Source of the DNA: Myxococcus qinghaiensis
GTDB taxonomy: Bacteria; Myxococcota; Myxococcia; Myxococcales; Myxococcaceae
NCBI RefSeq assembly: GCF_024198215.1
Contig: NZ_JAKCFA010000008.1
Coordinates: 416,369 to 480,368 of the forward strand
Direction: 5' to 3'
Length of the DNA stretch: 64,000 bases
The stretch's first letter is position 1. Every line of letters begins with the position of its first letter. The position numbers were made by a program, and so were the translations under genes. The notes under the pieces were generated by a model. The model saw only the letters and a program-made list of their open reading frames with translations. It did not search any database and was not told where the DNA came from. This document shows, piece after piece, positions 57,835 to 64,000 of the stretch.

Positions 57835-58292
57835 AGAAGACCCAGGTGGAGCTCGAGTCGCGTGTCATCGTCGGCGCCCACGGTGTGGCCGCCGAGGAAG
57901 ACCACATCGTGATGAGCAAGATCATCGGCATTGGCGCCGGCTCGCTCGTCATCTTCGCGGTGGGAATCGTCTGGGCGTACGCCATCCAGGTGCGGACCAT
58001 GAAGGAGGCCCAGCCGGACGGTCCTCCTCCGCGTCCGGCGGCCATGGGGCAGTACGAGGTCGGCATCGTCAACCAGCGCCTGTTCGAGCAGGACTGGCAC
58101 GCCGAGGAGAAGATTGGCGGCCAGCAGCAGGCCCTGCAGGCGGGCTGGGGTGACCAGCCGGGCGTCAAGGCGCACCCCAACCTCGACGAGGCGATGAAGT
58201 CGGTCATCACCAAGAGCCGCAACCCGCCCCCGGCCCCCCCCGCGCCGGCCCCGCAGCAGGCGCCGGAGCCCGCACCGGCTCCTCAGCAGTAG
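57831..58292 (+). CDS. Small single-helix membrane protein in the act operon
   Basis: 153 residues. One helix (about 30-51) follows a 29-residue start with HIVMSK. The remaining chain (LFEQDWHAEEKIGGQQQALQAG) is polar, and the last 30 residues are Pro/Ala/Gln. I do not recognise it. Its ATG overlaps the actF stop, so it is made with the complex and is a candidate accessory subunit or assembly factor, comparable in position to variable ActG-type genes. Confidence 0.75.
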   Translation: MKKTQVELESRVIVGAHGVAAEEDHIVMSKIIGIGAGSLVIFAVGIVWAYAIQVRTMKEAQPDGPPPRPAAMGQYEVGIVNQRLFEQDWHAEEKIGGQQQALQAGWGDQPGVKAHPNLDEAMKSVITKSRNPPPAPPAPAPQQAPEPAPAPQQ

Positions 58293-58333
58293 CAGTAGCT
58301 TCCCTCCCCTGCCTCGCGTAAGAGCCGCCCGCG

Positions 58334-59215
58334 ATGATGTCCATCCTCTCCTACATCTCCCCGTGTGCCCCGCGCCGGGGGATGCTCCCCGCCGTGGCGC
58401 TGCTCCTGGCCACGGCGCTCCCGGCCTCCGCGATGCCGGGCGGGGGCAAGACGCCCCGCGCCATCGTCGAAGCGCAGTCGGACGCGCCCCCCCAGCTCAA
58501 GGGCGTGGACGTGGAGGAGCACCTGGGTGAACCGGTGCCCCTGCACACCCGCTTCATCGACGGGAGCGGGCAGGAGGTGACGCTGGGCTCGGTGCTGCCC
58601 AAGACGCGTCCCACCCTGCTGACGCTCGTGTATTACAACTGCCCCATGCTCTGTAACCTGGTGCTCAACGCCCAGGTGAAGACCATGCGGGAGCTGGGGC
58701 TGGAGCTGGGCCGTGACTACGAAGCCGTCACGGTCAGCGTGGACCCCGAAGACACCCCGGCGATGAGCAACGAGCGCCGGCGCAAGCACCTTCAGTCCAT
58801 GGGGAAGCCGGAGAGCGCGCCCTGGCACTTCCTCACGGGCACCGACGAGCAGATCCACCGCCTCGCGGACGCGGTGGGCTTCAAGTACACGTATGACGCG
58901 AGCACCAAGCAGTACGCCCACCCCGCGGTGGTGATGGTGCTCACGCCGGAGGGGAGCATCTCCCGGTATCTGTACGGGACGGACTTCCCCGCCAAGGACA
59001 CGAAGCTGGCGTTGCTGGAGGCGGCAGGTGGCCGCGTGGGGACCAGCCTCGACCGCGTGGTGATGTCCTGCTTCAAGTACGACACCGCGACCCGGCGGTA
59101 CGGCTTCTACATCTTCGGGTTCATCCGCCTGGGCGGCATGGCTGTCTTCCTCGCCCTGGCGACGATGCTGATCTATTTCTGGAGGCGCGAGCTGAAGAAA
59201 GGCGCGGCGGCATGA
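58334..59215 (+). CDS. Sco1/SenC-type copper chaperone for cytochrome oxidase
   Basis: 293 residues. After a signal-like hydrophobic stretch (LPAVALLLATALPASA) the thioredoxin fold carries the copper motif CPMLC (Cys103, Cys107) and the third ligand His in YAHPAVVMVL. It delivers copper to the CuA site of subunit II, encoded directly after it. A C-terminal membrane helix (about 260-288, FIRLGGMAVFLALATMLIYFW) anchors it, an addition not found in most Sco proteins. Overlaps coxB by 4 bp. Confidence 0.92.
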   Translation: MMSILSYISPCAPRRGMLPAVALLLATALPASAMPGGGKTPRAIVEAQSDAPPQLKGVDVEEHLGEPVPLHTRFIDGSGQEVTLGSVLPKTRPTLLTLVYYNCPMLCNLVLNAQVKTMRELGLELGRDYEAVTVSVDPEDTPAMSNERRRKHLQSMGKPESAPWHFLTGTDEQIHRLADAVGFKYTYDASTKQYAHPAVVMVLTPEGSISRYLYGTDFPAKDTKLALLEAAGGRVGTSLDRVVMSCFKYDTATRRYGFYIFGFIRLGGMAVFLALATMLIYFWRRELKKGAAA

Positions 59216-60258
59216 GCGAGCTTCTCAACAACCTTCTGTTCCTCCCGGAGAGCGCGTCCACGTTCGCGGAACGGGTCGACCTGCTGCACCACTTCGTCGT
59301 GGGAACGACGATGGTGATGTCGGCTGGCGTTGGCCTCGCGGCGCTGTTCATGTTCTTCCGGTACCGCCGGCGGATTCCCGACCAGGCGACCGAGTATGTC
59401 GTCCCCACGCTGAAGACGGAGTTCCTCTTCGTCTCCGTGCCGCTGGTGTTCTTCCTGGCCTGGTTCGGTATCGGCTTCAGGGACTTCACCTGGGTCACCA
59501 CGCCGCCCAAGGACGCGATGGACGTCTACGTCATGGGCAAGCAGTGGATGTGGAAGTTCGCGTACCCGGAGGGCCCCAACGGCGTGAACGTCCTTCACGT
59601 CCCGGCCAACCGTCCGGTCCGCCTGCTGATTACATCCCGGGACGTGCTGCACTCGTTCTACGTCCCGGCCTTCCGCATCAAGATGGATGCGCTGCCGGGT
59701 CGCTACACGCAGATCTGGTTCGAGGCGACCAAGCCCGGCACGTACCAGGTGCTCTGCACCGAGTACTGCGGCCTGTCGCACTCGAAGATGCTCGCGGAGG
59801 TCGTGGTCCTCCCCCAGGAGGAGTACGACGTCTGGATAAAGGACCAGCGCCGCGGCCGGCTGCAGGACCGCCAGGACGCGCTCGCGGACACCTCGCTGGT
59901 GCCGCCGGTGGCGCGTATGGTGGACCAGGGCCAGGTGCTGGCTGGCACGCAGGGCTGCCTGAAGTGCCACTCGGTGGATGGCTCGGCGCACATTGGCCCC
60001 ACCTTCGTTGGCATGTATGACCGCGTGGAGAAGCTGGATGACGGCCAGACCATCCGCGTGGACGAGGCCTACATCACCCAGTCGATGATGGACCCTGGAG
60101 CCCACCTGGTGTCGGGCTACCAGAATGTGATGCCGACGTATCAGGGCAAGCTGCAGGGCCCCGAGACGGCCGCCATCGTCGAGTACATCAAGTCGCTTCG
60201 CACTCCGAACGTCCGCGAGGGCGCCTCCGAGGGACCCGCCTATGACCCCATCCAGTAG
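59212..60258 (+). CDS. coxB: Cytochrome c oxidase subunit II with fused cytochrome c (caa3 type)
   Basis: 348 residues. Two membrane helices (about 25-49 and 68-89) are followed by the CuA domain with His147, Cys182, Cys186, His190 and Met193 (CTEYCGLSHSKM). A cytochrome c domain follows with CLKCH (249-253) and Met307 in NVMPTY. The fused heme makes this a caa3-type enzyme able to take electrons directly from ActE or a soluble cytochrome. Overlaps coxA by 17 bp. Confidence 0.96.
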   Translation: MSELLNNLLFLPESASTFAERVDLLHHFVVGTTMVMSAGVGLAALFMFFRYRRRIPDQATEYVVPTLKTEFLFVSVPLVFFLAWFGIGFRDFTWVTTPPKDAMDVYVMGKQWMWKFAYPEGPNGVNVLHVPANRPVRLLITSRDVLHSFYVPAFRIKMDALPGRYTQIWFEATKPGTYQVLCTEYCGLSHSKMLAEVVVLPQEEYDVWIKDQRRGRLQDRQDALADTSLVPPVARMVDQGQVLAGTQGCLKCHSVDGSAHIGPTFVGMYDRVEKLDDGQTIRVDEAYITQSMMDPGAHLVSGYQNVMPTYQGKLQGPETAAIVEYIKSLRTPNVREGASEGPAYDPIQ

Positions 60259-61909
60259 CCTCGATACGGCGGGGGCCGCCCCGCACGACGAGCACCACGA
60301 CCACCACCCGAGCTATCTGGTGGACGGCACCACCATCAAGAGCTGGCTCTTGACGGTGGACCACAAGCGCATCGGCGTGATGTTCCTGTTCTTCATCCTG
60401 CTGTTCTTCCTCGTGGGCGGCATCTTCGCGCTGCTCATCCGGGTGGAGCTGCTGACGCCGGGTCCGACCATCATGGACGCGATGACGTACAACCGTACGT
60501 TCACGCTCCATGGCCTGGTGATGATCTTCCTGTTCATGATTCCGGCGATTCCGGCCGTCTTCGGCAACTTCATGTTGCCGCTGATGCTGGGCGCCAAGGA
60601 CGTGGCCTTCCCCCGGCTGAACCTCGCGTCGTTCTACATCTACCTGACGGGCGCCGTGTTCATGCTCTGGGGCATGCTCAACGGCGGCCTGGACACGGGC
60701 TGGACGTTCTACACCCCGTACAGCACGCACACGACGACGACGGTGGCGCCGGTGATGTTCGGCGCGTTCATCATCGGGTTCAGCTCCATCGCCACGGGCA
60801 TCAACTTCATCGTCACCTGCCACACGATGCGCGCGCCCGGCATCACCTGGTTCAAGATGCCCCTGTTCGTCTGGGCCATCTACGCCACCAGCTGCATCCA
60901 GGTGCTCGCGACGCCGGTCATCGGTCTGCTGACGGTGCTGGTGGCGGTGGAGAACCTGTTCAGCTTCGGCATGTTCGACCCGGCGCGCGGCGGCGACCCG
61001 GTGCTCTTCCAGCACCTGTTCTGGTTCTACAGCCACCCGGCCGTGTACATCATGGTGCTGCCCGCCTTCGGTGTGATGAGCGAGGTCGTCAGCACGTACA
61101 GCCGCAAGAACATCTTCGGCTACCGCGCGGTGGCGTACTCCAGCCTCGGCATCGCCTTCGTGGGCTTCTTCGCCTGGGGCCACCACATGTTCGTGTCCGG
61201 TCAGTCGACCTTCGACGCGGGCGTGTTCGGTGTGCTGACCATGCTGGTGGGTGTGTTCACCGCCATCAAGGTCTTCAACTGGGTGGGCACCGTCTACAAG
61301 GGCGCCGTCGAGTTCTCGACGCCGTTCGCCTACTTCTGCGGCTTCCTGTTCTTCACCGTGTTCGGTGGCATGACGGGAATCGCGCTGGGCACGGTGTCGC
61401 TGGACGTCCCGTGGCACGACACCTACTTCGTCGTCGCGCACTTCCACTTCATCATGGTGGGAGCGACCATCATGGCCTTCCTGGCCTCCCTCCACTACTG
61501 GTTCCCGAAGATGTTCGGGAAGACGTACCACGAGGGATGGGGCCTGGTGTCCGCGGCGCTCATCATCCTGGGCTTCAACGCGACGTTCATCCCCCAGTTC
61601 CTGGTGGGCAACAACGGCATGCCGCGCCGGTACTATGACTACCCGGAGCGCTTCCAGGCCCTGAACGTGGCCTCCACCGCGGGCGCGTCGCTGCTCGCCT
61701 TCGGCTTCCTCATCATCGCGTTCTACCTGACGTACGCGCTGGTGTTCGGCGAGGCCTCTGGCAAGAACCCGTGGCGCAGCAAGGGCTACGAGTGGGTGAG
61801 CGAGTCGCCTCCGCCGACGCACAACTTCGTGGGCCCGCAGGTGACCTTCCCCGAGGAGCCCCACTTCTACGTCGACCCGAAGAAGGCCGAGGTTCCCGAT
61901 GCAGTCTAG
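60242..61909 (+). CDS. coxA: Cytochrome c oxidase subunit I (A2-type heme-copper oxidase)
   Basis: 555 residues, about twelve helices. Heme a ligand His90 in FTLHGLVMI; CuB ligands His265, His314 and His315 and the cross-linked Tyr269 in YSHPAVY; heme a/a3 ligands in VAHFHFIMVG. The Glu of the usual HPEVY is Ala, and Tyr-Ser (263-264) stands before the His. This is the A2 pattern known from Rhodothermus marinus caa3. A His-rich start (PHDEHHDHH) precedes the first helix. It reduces oxygen and pumps protons. Overlaps coxC by 11 bp. Confidence 0.97.
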   Translation: MTPSSSLDTAGAAPHDEHHDHHPSYLVDGTTIKSWLLTVDHKRIGVMFLFFILLFFLVGGIFALLIRVELLTPGPTIMDAMTYNRTFTLHGLVMIFLFMIPAIPAVFGNFMLPLMLGAKDVAFPRLNLASFYIYLTGAVFMLWGMLNGGLDTGWTFYTPYSTHTTTTVAPVMFGAFIIGFSSIATGINFIVTCHTMRAPGITWFKMPLFVWAIYATSCIQVLATPVIGLLTVLVAVENLFSFGMFDPARGGDPVLFQHLFWFYSHPAVYIMVLPAFGVMSEVVSTYSRKNIFGYRAVAYSSLGIAFVGFFAWGHHMFVSGQSTFDAGVFGVLTMLVGVFTAIKVFNWVGTVYKGAVEFSTPFAYFCGFLFFTVFGGMTGIALGTVSLDVPWHDTYFVVAHFHFIMVGATIMAFLASLHYWFPKMFGKTYHEGWGLVSAALIILGFNATFIPQFLVGNNGMPRRYYDYPERFQALNVASTAGASLLAFGFLIIAFYLTYALVFGEASGKNPWRSKGYEWVSESPPPTHNFVGPQVTFPEEPHFYVDPKKAEVPDAV

Positions 61910-62564
61910 CGCCCACACCGCCGACGGCACGGCCAACGTGCCGCGCCTGGCGGCCCACTTCGCGTCGCTCGAGGTGCAGAACCATGCCGCCCGCCTGGGC
62001 ATGTGGCTGTTCCTGGCGACGGAAATCCTGCTCTTCGCCGGCCTGTTCGTCTGCTACGGCTGCTACCGCTTCCTCTTCCCGGAGGCGTGGGCGGCCGGCA
62101 GCCGGAGCCTGGACCTGTTCTGGGGCACGGTGAACACCATCGTCCTCATCACCTCCTCGCTGACCGCGGCGCTCGCGGTGCACTACGCGAAGGAAGGCAA
62201 GAACAAGGAAGTGGGCGTGATGTTCGCGCTCACCCTGGTGATGGCGATGGGCTTCCTCGTCATCAAGTACTTCGAGTACCACCACAAGTTCGACATCGGG
62301 ACGCTGCCGGGCCGGTACTACTTCTACGAGGGGATGCAGATGCCCGGCATCACCCTCTACTTCACGGTCTACTTCTGCTCGACGGCGCTGCACGCGCTGC
62401 ACGTCGTCATCGGCATGACGGTGCTGGCGGTGGCGATGGTCCGCGCGTTCACGAAGAAGGACTTCGGCCCCAACAACTACACGATGGTCGAGCTGGGCAG
62501 CATGTACTGGCACCTCGTCGACCTGGTGTGGATCTTCCTGTTCCCCATGCTGTACCTGGTCTGA
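61899..62564 (+). CDS. coxC: Cytochrome c oxidase subunit III
   Basis: 221 residues with five helices, the short form of subunit III without the two N-terminal helices of the mitochondrial protein. RLGMWLFLATEILLFAGLF, TSSLTAALAVHYAKEG, CSTALHALHVVIGMTVL and SMYWHLVDLVWIFLFPMLYL are typical. It stabilises subunit I and its proton uptake. Translation starts inside the end of coxA. Confidence 0.95.
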   Translation: MQSSAHTADGTANVPRLAAHFASLEVQNHAARLGMWLFLATEILLFAGLFVCYGCYRFLFPEAWAAGSRSLDLFWGTVNTIVLITSSLTAALAVHYAKEGKNKEVGVMFALTLVMAMGFLVIKYFEYHHKFDIGTLPGRYYFYEGMQMPGITLYFTVYFCSTALHALHVVIGMTVLAVAMVRAFTKKDFGPNNYTMVELGSMYWHLVDLVWIFLFPMLYLV

Positions 62565-62577
62565 GGGCGACACCACC

Positions 62578-63036
62578 ATGGCCATCGCCAACGAATCCCA
62601 TCAGGAAGAGAAGAACATGCACGAGCACCACGGAGCGGGCCGCTACTGGCTCATCTGGGGTGTCCTGCTGGTGCTGACGGTCGTCACCGTCGTCACCGGC
62701 CGCATGCACCTGCCGTCCTTCGGACTGCTGCTCGCGCTCGTCATCGCCACCGTGAAGGGCACGCTCGTCGCGCTGTACTTCATGCACCTGTCCGAGCACC
62801 GGGGCGCCAACCGAATCGTGTTCGGCGTCTCCATCGTCTTCGTGGTGCTGATGCTCGTCATCCCGCTGGCGGACTTCGGCACGCGCTTCCGCGGCGCCAA
62901 CCCGCCCGGCTCGCAGTACAGCGACCTGCAGCCCCCTGATATCGGCACGGGCGCGCAGCGCGGCCGGTTCGGCGGTGGGCTGAGGCCGAACCAGACGAAG
63001 GACACGCCGGAGACTCCGGAGCCGGGGCACCACTGA
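62578..63036 (+). CDS. coxD: Cytochrome c oxidase subunit IV (prokaryotic type)
   Basis: 152 residues. Three helices (about 21-40, 45-66 and 80-98) in the COX4_pro pattern: YWLIWGVLLVLTVVTVVTG, LLLALVIATVKGTLVALYFMHL and IVFGVSIVFVVLMLVIPLAD. The remaining 50 residues are a Gly/Pro-rich soluble tail. An ATG 18 codons in (MHEHHGAG) is a possible alternative start. It is the last gene of the respiratory operon, with a strong terminator 44 bases later. Confidence 0.88.
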   Translation: MAIANESHQEEKNMHEHHGAGRYWLIWGVLLVLTVVTVVTGRMHLPSFGLLLALVIATVKGTLVALYFMHLSEHRGANRIVFGVSIVFVVLMLVIPLADFGTRFRGANPPGSQYSDLQPPDIGTGAQRGRFGGGLRPNQTKDTPETPEPGHH

Positions 63037-63079
63037 ATACCCGGGGTCTTCCTTCACGGATGGCCCCCTGCTTCAACCG

Positions 63080-63120
63080 CGCGGCGCCGAGGGAGACTTC
63101 CCCGGCGCCGCGTTGCTTTT
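63080..63120 (+). terminator. Intrinsic terminator of the act-cox operon
   Basis: CGCGGCGCCG pairs perfectly with CGGCGCCGCG (10 bp), with a further GG/CC after one mismatch. TTGCTTTT follows directly. It closes the 13-kb operon and lies 10 bases before the stop of the converging gene. Confidence 0.92.
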
Positions 63121-63129
63121 GACGGCCGT

Positions 63130-64000
63130 CTACAGCGCGACTTCGAGGTTGAAGGCCAGCGCGGTGTCCGTGGACACCTTGCCCTCGGGCGGCTTGCTGT
63201 CGTGCTTCACCAGGAAGCTGACGCCCAGGGACAGCGCCTCCGTCAGGCTCACCGCGAGCTGCGTCTGGCTGTTGGCCAGCACGCGGGAGTCACCGATGAC
63301 GCTCAGCAGCACCTCGGCGTCCTCCTTCAGGAGGACCTCCTTGGTGATGCCGTAGCGGAAGGCCACGCCGAAGCGCGGACCGCCCAGGTCCACGTCCGGC
63401 AAGTCGAGCCGCGACGGGTAGTACTGGAAGCGCGTCTCGCGCGCGTAGCGGAAGGCGAGGTCCGTGCGCAGGTAGGACTCGCGCTCGTCCTTCGACTTCT
63501 CGTCCCACCAGAGGACGCCCAAGCCGCCTTCGCCGGAGGTCCGCGACTCGACGCTGCCCACGTGGTCCGTCAGCGCCCCCGCCAGCAGGTAGCCGCTGAG
63601 CATCTTCGTGAAGCGACGGTCCCCGCGCAGCTCGATGCCCGCGTTGAGCGCCACCAGCTGCGACTCCGCCTCCTCCCCCGTCACTTCCGGCGGGCGGCTG
63701 CGGCCGTAGTTGCCGAAGGCCTTCACGCCATAAATCCAGTGCTCGGTGGTGCGCGACGCGCTGGCCAGGCCGCTGAACGTCAGCGTGGACGCGTTGCCCG
63801 TCAGGGAGATGAGGCCCAGGCCCACGACGATGTCCCACTCCTCCTTCTTCTTCGCGGCGGCGGCAGCGGCGGCAGTGGCGTCCGGCGCGGCGGCAGCCTG
63901 GGGCGTGGCACCGGCGGCGATGTTCGCGGCGCGCTCGGCGGCCTCGGCGGCGCGGGCGCTGGCCTCGGCGGCGCGCTCGGCGGCGGCGGCGGCGCGCTCG
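63130..64000 (-). CDS. Ala/Glu/Arg-repeat protein with probable beta-barrel C-terminus (partial)
   Basis: The frame is open without a start to the right edge, so the N-terminus is missing. The visible first 60 residues are Ala-rich repeats (ERAAEASARAAEAAERAA), then KKKEEW. About 230 residues of alternating hydrophobic strands follow (DIVVGLGLISLTGNAST..., YGVKAFGNYGRSRPP, LAFRYARETRFQYYP), ending LAFNLEVAL with an aromatic/hydrophobic last strand. This looks like an outer-membrane or cell-surface beta-barrel tethered by a helical repeat. I do not recognise the family. Converges on the cox operon. Confidence 0.7.
   Translation of the reverse strand, partial: ERAAAAAERAAEASARAAEAAERAANIAAGATPQAAAAPDATAAAAAAAKKKEEWDIVVGLGLISLTGNASTLTFSGLASASRTTEHWIYGVKAFGNYGRSRPPEVTGEEAESQLVALNAGIELRGDRRFTKMLSGYLLAGALTDHVGSVESRTSGEGGLGVLWWDEKSKDERESYLRTDLAFRYARETRFQYYPSRLDLPDVDLGGPRFGVAFRYGITKEVLLKEDAEVLLSVIGDSRVLANSQTQLAVSLTEALSLGVSFLVKHDSKPPEGKVSTDTALAFNLEVAL
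63925..64000. repeat. Imperfect short tandem repeats coding for ERAA/AEA units
   Basis: Repeated GCGGC(C/G)TCGGCGG and GCGCGCTCGGCGGC units encode Ala-Glu-Arg-rich repeats in the partial gene. The repeat continues past the window edge. Confidence 0.6.

Overview
The window is very GC-rich DNA, densely coding on both strands, with strong third-position G/C bias and many GTG starts and 4-bp stop/start overlaps. The gene content points to a myxobacterium (Myxococcus/Corallococcus-like). It has a eukaryotic-type Ser/Thr kinase, a histone H1-like protein, an alternative complex III plus A2-type caa3 oxidase cluster, and many lipoproteins and outer-membrane proteins of unknown role. This assignment is inferred from content, not from a database search. 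I saw no rRNA, tRNA, CRISPR array, insertion sequence or prophage.

Layout. 1-9 kb: the start of a response regulator, fabI (InhA-like enoyl-ACP reductase), sucA-sucB (2-oxoglutarate dehydrogenase E1/E2), a cold-shock protein with a clear terminator, a secreted DPP-IV-like peptidase and a UPF0489 protein. 9-15 kb: an Omp85-type barrel, an unrecognised protein, a divergent MFS transporter/HxlR regulator pair around a perfect palindrome, an OsmC protein and a signal-less BtuF-like binding protein. 15-21 kb: a Ser/Thr kinase with a PEGA-like tail, a TonB-dependent receptor with an N-terminal TPR segment and a lipoprotein, all translationally coupled, then a CheY-like regulator. 21-31 kb: msrQ/msrP, a CrtW-like carotenoid ketolase, a secreted M49 peptidase, a secreted tandem-CBM21 protein, htpG, a protein with a histone H1-like tail and an FAD-dependent oxidoreductase.

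31-43 kb holds tryptophan biosynthesis in two opposed blocks. DAHP synthase-trpD-C-F-B-A is on the plus strand. trpE-trpG is on the minus strand about 4.5 kb away, with a YfhO-type membrane protein, a small secreted protein, a histidine phosphatase and a Cys-rich lipoprotein between the blocks. 43.5-49.7 kb is a DNA-repair operon of five overlapping or nearly touching genes: MBL-fold exonuclease, ATP-dependent DNA ligase, Lhr-Core helicase, PdeM phosphoesterase and an HNH endonuclease.

50.2-63.0 kb is one long respiratory operon. Alternative complex III (actA-F plus a small membrane protein) passes electrons from quinol to cytochrome c. A Sco copper chaperone and caa3-type oxidase subunits II, I, III and IV then reduce oxygen. 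The run ends at a textbook intrinsic terminator. The window closes inside a minus-strand gene with an Ala/Glu/Arg-repeat segment followed by a probable beta-barrel.

The two parts I consider least explained are the kinase/TPR-receptor/lipoprotein cluster and the HNH gene attached to the ligase-Lhr repair operon.
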